From: Lachnospiraceae bacterium
Lineage (GTDB): Bacteria > Bacillota > Clostridia > Lachnospirales > Lachnospiraceae
DNA length: 32,558 nucleotides
Direction: 5' to 3'
Assembly (NCBI GenBank): GCA_017443065.1
Contig: JAFSPF010000085.1
Coordinates: 1 to 32,558, forward strand
The notes beneath the pieces were generated by a model. It was given only the letters and a program-made list of their open reading frames with translations. It did no database searches and was not told the origin of the DNA. How positions within the stretch are numbered: position 1 is the first letter of the stretch; the number at the start of each line of letters is the position of its first letter. Position numbers and translations under genes: made by a program. This document shows, in pieces, positions 26,292 to 32,558 of the stretch.

Positions 26292-26338
26292 GAAGGCTGC
26301 GGGAACGGAAACGATGAAGGGCATGGGAGGAAGATATC

Positions 26339-27100
26339 ATGGACAGTAAAAAATATCTGCGGATTCTGGGAATTGTAACGGTACTGCTGATCGGCGTCGG
26401 GATTTTGAGGAATATCGTGCTGCCGATGTTCGGAAGCGGTGCGGTGACGGCCTCCCTGGCCTATACGCCGCAGGAGGAGGAAGCGGAATTCTCCGGTATC
26501 CGTGCGGATTTGGAGACGGCAACGATCACGATCCGTCCGGGCGACGGGTTTCAGGTGCTGACGGATGTGTACCGTTCGAAGGAACCGGTGATTGCCGTGC
26601 GGGACGATACCCTGCACATCACGCAGAAGGGCGGCGGAGGCTGGAATCTGTTCAATCTGATCGGTACAAAGAAATGCGATATCACCGTGACGGTGCCGGA
26701 GGGAATGATCGACAAGATCGAGGTGGATTCCGATGTGGGAGAGGTTTCCGTGGAGGGCCTGCGGCTGGAGGCGCTGGAGATCAATACCGACGTGGGTGAG
26801 GTCACGGTCCGGGATGTCGATGCAGAGAGGCTCATTCGCGCTAAGACCGCCGTCGGTGCCATCGACCTGCATCAGGCCGCGGGCGGCGACACGCTTCTGG
26901 AGAGCGATGTGGGCAGCATCACCGCGGTGTTTCCAGGCGCGGAGGAGGACTATGAGATCAGCTGCGCAACGGAGCTCGGGAGCGTCACGGTCAACGGACG
27001 GAGCACCGGGAGCTACACCTCCGCGGCGAAGGAAGCGGCCGCGAGAAGCGTGACGGCGCGGACGTCGGTGGGGAGCATTGCGTTGTCGTTTTCTGAGTGA
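26339..27100 (+). CDS. Membrane-anchored DUF4097-type beta-solenoid protein
   Basis: A 253-residue protein with one N-terminal membrane span (residues about 7-27, LRILGIVTVLLIGVGILRNIVL), which may be an anchor or uncleaved signal. A beta-rich adhesin-like DUF4097 repeat domain follows. Repeats such as VDSDVGEVSVEGLRLEALEI, NTDVGEVTVRDVDAERLIRAKT and AVGAIDLHQAAGGDTLLES recur about every 19-20 residues (DVGEV, AVGAI, DVGSI, ELGSV, SVGSI). The domain is probably on the outer side, by the single-span topology. It sits between two HAAS genes and shares their operon. Function unknown; membership of a PadR-controlled envelope-sensing module is inferred. Confidence 0.82.
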   Translation: MDSKKYLRILGIVTVLLIGVGILRNIVLPMFGSGAVTASLAYTPQEEEAEFSGIRADLETATITIRPGDGFQVLTDVYRSKEPVIAVRDDTLHITQKGGGGWNLFNLIGTKKCDITVTVPEGMIDKIEVDSDVGEVSVEGLRLEALEINTDVGEVTVRDVDAERLIRAKTAVGAIDLHQAAGGDTLLESDVGSITAVFPGAEEDYEISCATELGSVTVNGRSTGSYTSAAKEAAARSVTARTSVGSIALSFSE

Positions 27101-27113
27101 AAGGGGTTAAGGT

Positions 27114-28442
27114 ATGGAGACAATCAAGGTTTACTTAGATAACATGTTTATGAATCTGCCGCAGGAGGCGAAGGTGCTGCGCGCAAAGGAGGAGCTCCTG
27201 AACATGATGACGGAGAAGTATGAGGAGCTGCGTGCCGAGGGCAAGAATGATAATGAGGCGCTCGGCACGGTCATCATGGAATTCGGGAGCATGGAGGAGC
27301 TGGCGGAGGCGCTGGGGGTTACGCCGATCCGGCATCAGACGGCTTCGGAGGATAAGGGAGTTGTCGTATCGCAGGATACATCCGCGGAGGACGCGGAGCC
27401 GTCTGACGCCGAACTGGATGCCCTGGAGCAGGAGTTCCGGGAGCTGGAAGAGGATGTGTCCACCATCGGCACGGAGATGGCGGGCCTGGCCGGAGAGATC
27501 GGCAAGGCGGTGCGCGGCGCGATCAGCAGCTTCATGGACGGCTCGGGAGAGAATGCCGGAACAAAGCGAACCCGTGGAACGGCTTCCTTTGAGACGGACA
27601 GCAGTGCAAAGGAGGAGCGGAAATGGGCGGAGGTACGACCGCTTGATGCCTTTCATTCCATCGAGCTGCAGGCAAAGATCGCGGATGTCATCATCGAGGC
27701 AGGCGAGGGCTATTCCTTATCCCTGACGGAAAAGCTGGAGCCGGAGGTGTCCGTGACGGACGGCGTCCTGCGTCTCCGGGAGGAAACGGAGCATGCCTGG
27801 TTTTCCAGGGGCGGTGTCGGGAGCGTCTTTTTCGGCTTCGGCAAGGCCGGACGGATCAGAATTACGGTGCCGTCCGATGTGGCGCTGCAGAATTGTGATC
27901 TGCACGTGCGCGCCGGAAATGTCAGCCTGCAGGGCGTGGATGCGCAGGACTGGAAGGTGATCGCGAGTGCCGGCAACCTGAAGGCGGCCGGAATCAATGC
28001 AAAGAGCTTTCAGGTCAGGTGCAGCGCCGGCAACATCCGCGCGGAGCGTCTCAAAGCGGAGCAGCTTGTGCTCGACAGCAGCGCCGGCAATCTCAGGCTG
28101 GAGGATGTCACGGGTAACGAAACAAAGCTGCGCAGCTCCGCCGGTAATGTGAAATGCGCAGCCTCCTCGCTGGGCGAGCTGCAGGCGCAATCCTCCGCGG
28201 GGAATGTCAAGCTGGAGGACACGTCCGCAACGGCTTACCGGCTCAAGTCCAGTGTCGGGAACATCAAATTGGTGCTGCCGGGAGGCGAATCGGAGTACAG
28301 CTATGACCTGAAGAGCACCCACGGGGATGTCCGTGTCGGGGACGAAAAGCACGGGAAGTCCTACCGCACGGAGGATGCGGAGGGGAAGATCCCGGTGGAG
28401 GCCGTGAGCAGTATCGGGTCGGTGCGTGTGGAGTTTGCGTAG
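27114..28442 (+). CDS. HAAS domain fused to DUF4097 beta-solenoid, no membrane span
   Basis: A 442-residue protein. Residues 1-70 are a HAAS domain closely similar to that of the gene at 25140 (RAKEELLNMMTEKYEELRAEGK against RAKRELLDMMEDKYRELRAEGK), so the two genes share a duplication. An acidic linker follows. From about residue 180 there is a DUF4097 solenoid with seven evenly spaced repeats of about 20 residues: RAGNVSL, SAGNLKA, SAGNIRA, SAGNLRL, SAGNVKC, SAGNVKL, SVGNIKL. I find no hydrophobic segment long enough for a membrane span and no signal peptide, so it should be cytosolic. Thirteen bases separate it from the previous gene. No terminator was found, but a 94-base palindrome follows. 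Function not known. Confidence 0.82.
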   Translation: METIKVYLDNMFMNLPQEAKVLRAKEELLNMMTEKYEELRAEGKNDNEALGTVIMEFGSMEELAEALGVTPIRHQTASEDKGVVVSQDTSAEDAEPSDAELDALEQEFRELEEDVSTIGTEMAGLAGEIGKAVRGAISSFMDGSGENAGTKRTRGTASFETDSSAKEERKWAEVRPLDAFHSIELQAKIADVIIEAGEGYSLSLTEKLEPEVSVTDGVLRLREETEHAWFSRGGVGSVFFGFGKAGRIRITVPSDVALQNCDLHVRAGNVSLQGVDAQDWKVIASAGNLKAAGINAKSFQVRCSAGNIRAERLKAEQLVLDSSAGNLRLEDVTGNETKLRSSAGNVKCAASSLGELQAQSSAGNVKLEDTSATAYRLKSSVGNIKLVLPGGESEYSYDLKSTHGDVRVGDEKHGKSYRTEDAEGKIPVEAVSSIGSVRVEFA

Positions 28443-28458
28443 CGTTGAGGTGTGGTAC

Positions 28459-28552
28459 GGCGTCTCTCAAAACAGTTCCCGTCCGGCTCCATGAGTTGCC
28501 GTGAGGAACCGGCAACAAATCGCCGTCCGGGAAGCTGTGTTTGAGAGCCGCC
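28459..28552. repeat. 94-base imperfect palindrome between the HAAS operon and a Nudix gene
   Basis: GGCG (28459-28462) pairs with CGCC (28549-28552), CTCTCAAA (28464-28471) with TTTGAGAG (28540-28547), then ACAG and TTCCCG with CGGGAA and CTGT across small bulges. The centre holds a separate stem, GTTGCCG (28495-28501) with CGGCAAC (28510-28516). No U-tract follows, so it is not an ordinary terminator. It looks like a REP/MITE-type intergenic element, but no second copy is in the window. The gap of 28443-28618 otherwise holds only a ribosome site. Confidence 0.7.
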
Positions 28553-28618
28553 TGTAATTCACGCAATGCAAAGAAACTGTGTCTCACAACATCGTCCACG
28601 TAAGGAAAGGAACCATGT

Positions 28619-29143
28619 ATGGAATCGGCACTTAGCACATTATGCTATATACGAAATAACGATAAGTATTTAATGCTTCACAGAATATCAAAAGATCAGG
28701 ATGTGAACAAGGATAAGTGGATCGGGGTGGGGGGACATTTTTTGCCGGGAGAATCGCCTGAGGAATGTCTGTTGCGTGAGGTAAAAGAGGAAACCGGGTG
28801 GACGCTGGACGGCTGGCAGTTCCATGGAATCGTAACGTTTGTTTTGCAATCCGGGGATGAGGTGGAAAACCAGTCGGAGAGCGGATTGACGGAATACATG
28901 TTTTTGTTTACGACCGAAGAAGTCAACGGTGGAATCCCGGAAAAGCTGCCCGAATGCGATGAGGGTGTGCTGGAATGGGTGAGTATATCTGATGTTATGA
29001 ATCTGAATCTCTGGGAAGGAGACAAGATCTTCTTCCGTCTGATCGAAGAAAAAGCGCCTGTTTTCTCATTGAAGCTGGTTTACAATCCGGACGGCGTTCT
29101 GCTGCAGGCCGTGCTGGACGGGAAGGAGCTTCCTCTCTCATGA
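28619..29143 (+). CDS. Nudix hydrolase, 8-oxo-dGTP diphosphatase-like
   Basis: A 174-residue Nudix protein. LSTLCYIRNNDKYLMLHR is followed by the Nudix box (GHFLPGE, SPEECLL, REVKEETGW) at residues about 39-61. It resembles the MutT/YtkD-like family that cleans up oxidised nucleotides; the C-terminal third (VFSLKLVYNPDGVLLQAVLDGKELPLS) is less familiar. Its codon use looks less GC-rich than that of neighbours (many AAA, GAA, TAT, ATA codons), and it follows a mobile-looking palindrome, so recent acquisition is possible. The start is ATG at 28619 after AAGGAAAGG. Substrate uncertain. Confidence 0.88.
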   Translation: MESALSTLCYIRNNDKYLMLHRISKDQDVNKDKWIGVGGHFLPGESPEECLLREVKEETGWTLDGWQFHGIVTFVLQSGDEVENQSESGLTEYMFLFTTEEVNGGIPEKLPECDEGVLEWVSISDVMNLNLWEGDKIFFRLIEEKAPVFSLKLVYNPDGVLLQAVLDGKELPLS

Positions 29144-29184
29144 ATCCGCCGGCCGGACCGGCCAAAAACCCCCAAATAAAAGAC

Positions 29185-29213
29185 TTGACAGAACTATCAT
29201 AAAATGATATTAT
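29185..29213 (+). promoter_or_regulatory. Promoter of the repetitive hydrophilic protein gene
   Basis: TTGACA (29185-29190) and TATTAT (29208-29213) with a 17-base spacer, in an AT-rich patch about 70 bases before the ATG at 29281. Confidence 0.8.
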
Positions 29214-29280
29214 TTTTGCATAGCAACCCGTTTATATGATTTTCGATTTTGAGATCCGAATCGGAAGCGAGGGTAAAAAA

Positions 29281-29973
29281 ATGAATATGCAAGTGAACAG
29301 ACTGTCAGCAGAGGACTATGCGCAGCGGTTTTCACAACCGGTGAATCGCAGACTGCAGCAGGAAGCGGAGCAGCCGCAGCAGACGGCGCGCGCGGAACAG
29401 GCGGAAAGGACGGAACAGACGGCGCAAGCGGGTCGGTCCTTCTTGCGGGAGAATCCGACGCCTGATCCCAGGGAGGGCGTCGTCATGAACCTGAGTGCCG
29501 AGGGCAGTGTCCGTCAGGTGCAGGCGGAGGAAGGCAGCGTGCGTAAGGTGGAGGCTTCGAAGGAGGCCGAAAAGAAAGAGGGCGCGCAGAAAGAACCCGC
29601 CCGTGACACGGTGGAGGCTGTTCAGGAGCGCCGCGAGGAAAAGAAAGCGGAGGCTGCGGAGCAGAAAGCGGAAAAAGCAGAGGCAACGGAACCCGGCGCA
29701 CAGCCCGCATCCAGCCGTGAGGCGGTCGAGGCCGTACAGGAACGCCACACGGAGCGGGCGGAAGAAGAGAAAGCAGCCGAAGCGAATCCCGCACAGCAAC
29801 CCGCAACCAGCCGTGAGGCGATCGAGGCCGCTGGCGAAAAGAAGGAAGAGGAGCCGCAGCCCGAACGCATCGACATCCGGATGCAGAATGCGAACATGTC
29901 CCTCAACCGCATGCGCGACGAGATGATGCAGCGCCAGGCACAGCAGGCGATCAACCCTCTCGCAGCGGCGTAA
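29281..29973 (+). CDS. Hypothetical hydrophilic Glu/Ala/Gln-rich repeat protein
   Basis: I do not recognise this 230-residue protein. It has no signal peptide and no membrane span. It is dominated by Glu, Ala, Gln, Lys and Arg and is probably disordered or a charged helix. Three copies of a repeat of about 37-38 residues are visible: ARDTVEAVQERREEKKAEAA, SSREAVEAVQERHTERAEEE and TSREAIEAAGEKKEEE. The ends are better defined: MNMQVNRLSAEDYAQRFSQPVNRR at the start, and IDIRMQNANMSLNRMRDEMMQRQAQQAINPLAAA at the end, which could be a binding helix. ATG 29281 is preferred over 29236 because GAGGGTAAAA is placed for it. It has its own promoter and terminator, so it is probably well expressed alone. 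Confidence 0.7.
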   Translation: MNMQVNRLSAEDYAQRFSQPVNRRLQQEAEQPQQTARAEQAERTEQTAQAGRSFLRENPTPDPREGVVMNLSAEGSVRQVQAEEGSVRKVEASKEAEKKEGAQKEPARDTVEAVQERREEKKAEAAEQKAEKAEATEPGAQPASSREAVEAVQERHTERAEEEKAAEANPAQQPATSREAIEAAGEKKEEEPQPERIDIRMQNANMSLNRMRDEMMQRQAQQAINPLAAA

Positions 29974-30006
29974 GCCGCAGACAACCCCATCACGAACAGG
30001 ATTACG

Positions 30007-30036
30007 ACGGGCGGGAATGATCCCGCCCGTTCCCTT
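30007..30036 (+). terminator. Rho-independent terminator after the repeat protein gene
   Basis: ACGGGCGGGA (30007-30016) and TCCCGCCCGT (30021-30030) form a perfect 10-bp stem with an ATGA loop, followed by TCCCTT. The U-tract is weak but the stem is very strong. Confidence 0.75.
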
Positions 30037-30050
30037 GTGTAAAATTCTTC

Positions 30051-30079
30051 TTGAAACATCCCGGCGTTGCCGATAAAAT
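30051..30079 (+). promoter_or_regulatory. Promoter of the HAD phosphatase gene, predicted leaderless start
   Basis: TTGAAA (30051-30056) and TAAAAT (30074-30079) with a 17-base spacer. The start codon at 30086 is seven bases after the -10 box, where transcription should begin, so the mRNA may have no 5' leader. Confidence 0.65.
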
Positions 30080-30085
30080 GAGTCC

Positions 30086-30976
30086 ATGAACACAACAGCC
30101 TACGAAAGAAAAAAGAAAGAGAAGCAGCCGGTGCTGGCGATCTGTTATGACTTTGACAAGACGCTTTCGCCGGATGACATGCAGGCGCAGGGGTATATTC
30201 AGTCGGTGGGCTATGACGTGGCCGATTTCTGGAAGGAGACCAATGAGCTTTCGGAAGCCAATGACATGGACCGGAACCTGGCCTATATGTACAAGATGTT
30301 CATGGAGTCGCGCGGGAACTTCTATTTAAAGAAAGAGACGCTGCAGGAATACGGCAGCAAGGTCAAGCTGTTCCCGGGTGTCACGGAATGGTTTGAGCGC
30401 ATCCGCGCCTACGGCAAGGAGCAGGGCGTCATCATTGAGCATTACATCATCTCCTCCGGCTTAAAGGAGATGATCGAGGGGACGAGTGTCGCAAAGGCGG
30501 GGGCCTTTGAGAAGATTTACGCGAGCTCCTTTTTCTATGACGAAAAGGGCATCGCGATCTGGCCCGCGCAGGTGGTCAATTATACGAATAAGACGCAGTA
30601 TCTTTTCCGCATCGAGAAGGGCGTTCTGGACATCAATGACCCGGGCGTCAACACCTTCTTCCCGCCGGATGAAATCCGCGTGCCCTTCCGCAACATCGTT
30701 TACATCGGAGATTCGGACACGGACATCCCCTGCATGAAGCTGGTGCATGTCTATGGCGGTCACGCGATCGGCGTTTACAACCCGGAGGGCGAGAACAAGA
30801 CAAAGGTTTACAACATGCTCCGCGACGGACGCATCCGTCATTTCGCGCCGGCGGATTACCGGGAGGGCAAGGAACTGGATCTTCTGGTCAAAGAGATCAT
30901 CAACTATACCGCGAGCAACGAGGCGCTGGTGTCAAAGCACTTCGAACAGCAGAAAGAAATGAAGCAGGCGGAGTGA
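30086..30976 (+). CDS. HAD family phosphatase
   Basis: A 296-residue HAD-superfamily hydrolase. Motif I is ICYDFDKTLSPD with the nucleophile Asp22 and acid/base Asp24; motif II is the Ser in ISSGLKEMIEG; motif IV is IGDSDTDIPCMK at about residues 208-219. It resembles the phosphoserine-phosphatase-like group (DFDGTL... MQE type proteins of clostridia), but the substrate cannot be told. The start must be at or before residue 16 to keep motif I. No Shine-Dalgarno sequence precedes the ATG at 30086, and the promoter geometry predicts a leaderless transcript. It converges on the MATE gene, 23 bases away. Confidence 0.88.
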   Translation: MNTTAYERKKKEKQPVLAICYDFDKTLSPDDMQAQGYIQSVGYDVADFWKETNELSEANDMDRNLAYMYKMFMESRGNFYLKKETLQEYGSKVKLFPGVTEWFERIRAYGKEQGVIIEHYIISSGLKEMIEGTSVAKAGAFEKIYASSFFYDEKGIAIWPAQVVNYTNKTQYLFRIEKGVLDINDPGVNTFFPPDEIRVPFRNIVYIGDSDTDIPCMKLVHVYGGHAIGVYNPEGENKTKVYNMLRDGRIRHFAPADYREGKELDLLVKEIINYTASNEALVSKHFEQQKEMKQAE

Positions 30977-30999
30977 GGAAAAGACGGTTATACCGCGCA

Positions 31000-32412
31000 T
31001 CATGACGAAGCTTCCGGCCGGGCATCCGCTCGGTTTTTTTTGGTCACAATGTGATAGGTAATAAAGAAGATAATCCCCTTCAAAACGGAGGTCACGGTCA
31101 GCGCCCACCAGAACGACGGGATGCCGACGCCCATTCTTGTGAGGAGGAAGGCGATCGGGATGCGTGCACCCGTGAGCGAGATGGAGATGATGCTGGAAAG
31201 CCTTGTCTTCTCCAGCGCCGCGAGGGCGCCGACGGTGAGGATCTCCACGCACATGAAGGGCTCGCAGATGCTGATGATGGTCAGATAGGAGACCATGATC
31301 AGCGTGACGGCTTCCTCATGGAAGAAGAGGCCGGCGATTCCCTGCGCGCAGAAATAGAAGGCAAGCGCCACAAGCGTCCCCCAGCCGAAGAGCAGCGCCG
31401 CGGAATAATCATAGCCCTTGCGGTAGCGCTCCGTTTTTCCCGCGCCGACGTTTTGTGCGGTAAAGGCATTGAGCGAAGCCGCAAAGCCGTCTGCGACATT
31501 CCAGGAGATCGCTTCGATCTGGCCGCCGATCCTCTGCACGCCGATCGCGCTGTCGCCGAAGGGAGCGATCATGCGCGCCAGCACCATGGAAAAGCCGCAG
31601 TAGCACATGGATTGTATCGCATGCGGTAAGCTTAAGCGCAGGATATTTTTCGTGTAGGGCAGCTTCGGAATCTGCCGCTCAGTTGCATTGTCTCCGTCCT
31701 GCGGGGGCCTGCGCAGCACGTTCTCCCCGCTCTTGTCGCGGTACAGCATCACCACCATCACCGTGAGCACCACCGCCTGCGCGATCACCGTCGCAAGCGC
31801 AGCGCCTGTCGCCTCCATGCGCGGAAAGGGCGCATAGCCCGCGATCAGGAGCGGGTCCAGCACCATGTTGACGACAAGCCCCAGCACATTGCAGATAAAG
31901 GGTGTGCGGCTGTCGCCCTGCGCGGTGAAGAGACCGGTGAGCACCTGCGAAAGAAAGGAAAGCACGACGAGCCCGCCGGTGATGCGGAGGTATTCCCAGG
32001 CATAGCGGTAAGTCTGTGCGTCGTTTAAACGGAAAAAGGAGAGCAGGGGGTCCGCCGCAAAAAAGCACAGGCAGCCGTACACGATCCCGAGAATCAGCGC
32101 CAGCCGGACGGCGGCATGCGCGTAGCCTCTTGCGCGCGCTTTGTCCCCGGCACCGATCGACTGCGCGGTATAGACCTGGCCGCCGGTCCGGGCCAGCACC
32201 GTGACGCCGCCGGAAAGCCAGAGATACATGCCGCCGGTGCCGACACCGGTCACGGCCGCGGCACCGATCGTGCCCACCCAGAAGGCATCCGTCAGGTTAT
32301 AGGCGGTCGATAAAAACGCCGTCGCCATGATCGGCGCAGCGAGCTTCATTAACGTCTTTAAGATGGGGCCCTCGGTCAGGACCAGATGATGTTTTCTTTT
32401 CCCTTGCTGCAT
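31000..32412 (-). CDS. MATE family multidrug/cation efflux transporter
   Basis: A 470-residue integral membrane protein with about twelve hydrophobic spans, of the MATE family that exports drugs or metabolites by Na+ or H+ antiport. The start MQQGKRKHHLVLTEGPILKTLMKLAAPIMATAFLSTAYNLTDAFWVG is typical, as are the second-half LRLSLPHAIQSMCYCGFSMVLARMIAPFGDSAIGVQRIGGQIEAISW and AFTAQNVGAGKTERYRKGY. The start at 32412 follows GAGGAAA on the minus strand. The last codons (KKNRADARPEASS) overlap the terminator of the convergent HAD gene. Substrate not predictable. Confidence 0.93.
   Translation of the reverse strand: MQQGKRKHHLVLTEGPILKTLMKLAAPIMATAFLSTAYNLTDAFWVGTIGAAAVTGVGTGGMYLWLSGGVTVLARTGGQVYTAQSIGAGDKARARGYAHAAVRLALILGIVYGCLCFFAADPLLSFFRLNDAQTYRYAWEYLRITGGLVVLSFLSQVLTGLFTAQGDSRTPFICNVLGLVVNMVLDPLLIAGYAPFPRMEATGAALATVIAQAVVLTVMVVMLYRDKSGENVLRRPPQDGDNATERQIPKLPYTKNILRLSLPHAIQSMCYCGFSMVLARMIAPFGDSAIGVQRIGGQIEAISWNVADGFAASLNAFTAQNVGAGKTERYRKGYDYSAALLFGWGTLVALAFYFCAQGIAGLFFHEEAVTLIMVSYLTIISICEPFMCVEILTVGALAALEKTRLSSIISISLTGARIPIAFLLTRMGVGIPSFWWALTVTSVLKGIIFFITYHIVTKKNRADARPEASS
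31014..31041 (+). terminator. Terminator of the HAD gene, lying inside the MATE coding region
   Basis: A 20-base imperfect hairpin (31014-31033, seven pairs with one C-C mismatch and a GCAT loop) followed by eight T (31034-31041). It sits 38 bases after the HAD stop and codes for the C-terminal residues of the convergent MATE gene. Confidence 0.65.
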
Positions 32413-32433
32413 CGTTTTCCTCTTCGCATATGA

Positions 32434-32439
32434 TATAAT
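32434..32439 (+). promoter_or_regulatory. Possible -10 box for the gene starting at 32552
   Basis: TATAAT on the + strand just before the 76-base palindrome. No clear -35 hexamer at the right distance. If used, the palindrome would be the 5' leader. Confidence 0.35.
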
Positions 32440-32445
32440 TCATAA

Positions 32446-32521
32446 GTGTAGTACCAGTTTCAGGGCTGAAGAAAGAGCAGATCAGGCAAAAACCTGAACT
32501 GCCCTGAAAGTGGTTCTACAC
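32446..32521. repeat. 76-base palindrome upstream of the MATE gene
   Basis: The outer 21-base arms, 32446-32466 and 32501-32521, pair with only two mismatches (GTGTAG/CTACAC, ACCA/TGGT, TTTCAGGGC/GCCCTGAAA). Inside is a second stem, AG-TCAGG with CCTGA-CT, around CAAAAA. It lies between the divergent MATE gene and a gene starting at 32552. It may be a repetitive element or a 5' leader structure of the + strand gene; no second copy is seen here. Confidence 0.7.
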
Positions 32522-32551
32522 AATTGTACCAGATCGCGCGGGGAGGGCGGT

Positions 32552-32558
32552 ATGGGAA
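32552..32558 (+). CDS. Start of an unknown gene, cut by the window edge
   Basis: ATG at 32552 with GGGAGGG (32541-32547) about five bases upstream. Only two codons and one base are visible, so nothing can be said about the product. Confidence 0.4.

Noticed and set aside
28264..28638. A 124-codon minus-strand ORF across the 94-base palindrome
   Set aside because: It overlaps the DUF4097 repeats, has no ribosome site, and arises from the palindrome and the shadow of the solenoid gene.
29148..29166. A terminator after the second Nudix gene
   Set aside because: Only a four-base GGCC stem is possible and no T-run follows.

Overview
The window comes from a GC-rich low-GC-type Firmicute, most likely a clostridium of the Lachnospiraceae type. 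This rests on gene content and order: a Gram-positive polC, the pyrH-frr-uppS-cdsA-dxr-rseP-ispG-polC block, Shine-Dalgarno sites before most genes, TTG starts, PadR and HAAS membrane genes, and queH in place of queG. Taxonomy is inferred by eye; no search was run.

Layout. 1-4242: the 3' end of queA, a Nudix hydrolase, argH, an archaeal/fungal-type asd, and a NYN-nuclease/OST-HTH protein, all on the + strand. 4243-4872: a 630-base gap without a convincing ORF. It has a near-perfect sigma-A promoter followed by about 400 bases rich in hairpins, so it is a candidate structured RNA or long leader. 4873-9537: ridA-trpS-(cysteine-protease-like)-(PDZ/radical-SAM DUF512)-queH, tightly packed. 9577-11505: terminator, then argS. 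11521-24705: a possible 13-kb operon coding for a membrane-anchored polysaccharide deacetylase with a charged single helix, a bactofilin, pyrH, frr, uppS, cdsA, dxr, rseP, ispG and polC. It joins cell-wall patterning, UMP synthesis, ribosome recycling, lipid and isoprenoid precursor synthesis, and replication.

24715-28442: a self-contained module of a PadR repressor, a HAAS membrane protein, a membrane-tethered DUF4097 protein and a HAAS-DUF4097 fusion without a membrane segment, behind a promoter carrying four CGACAG(G/A)CG repeats. 28459-28552: a 94-base imperfect palindrome. 28619-32412: a second Nudix protein, a repetitive hydrophilic protein of unknown function, a HAD phosphatase that may have a leaderless mRNA, and a convergent MATE exporter. 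A 76-base palindrome and the start of another gene close the window.

The most unusual signal is a set of in-frame hairpin-forming insertions in housekeeping genes. A 105-base palindrome sits in the DUF512 gene, and 35 bases of it recur in queA in the same reading frame (32 of 35 identical, giving APW[HR]TSRS in both). Hairpin-bearing extra segments also occur in queH (two), argS and the cysteine-protease-like gene. This resembles protein-embedded palindromic elements such as those of Rickettsia, but the sequence is not one I recognise.
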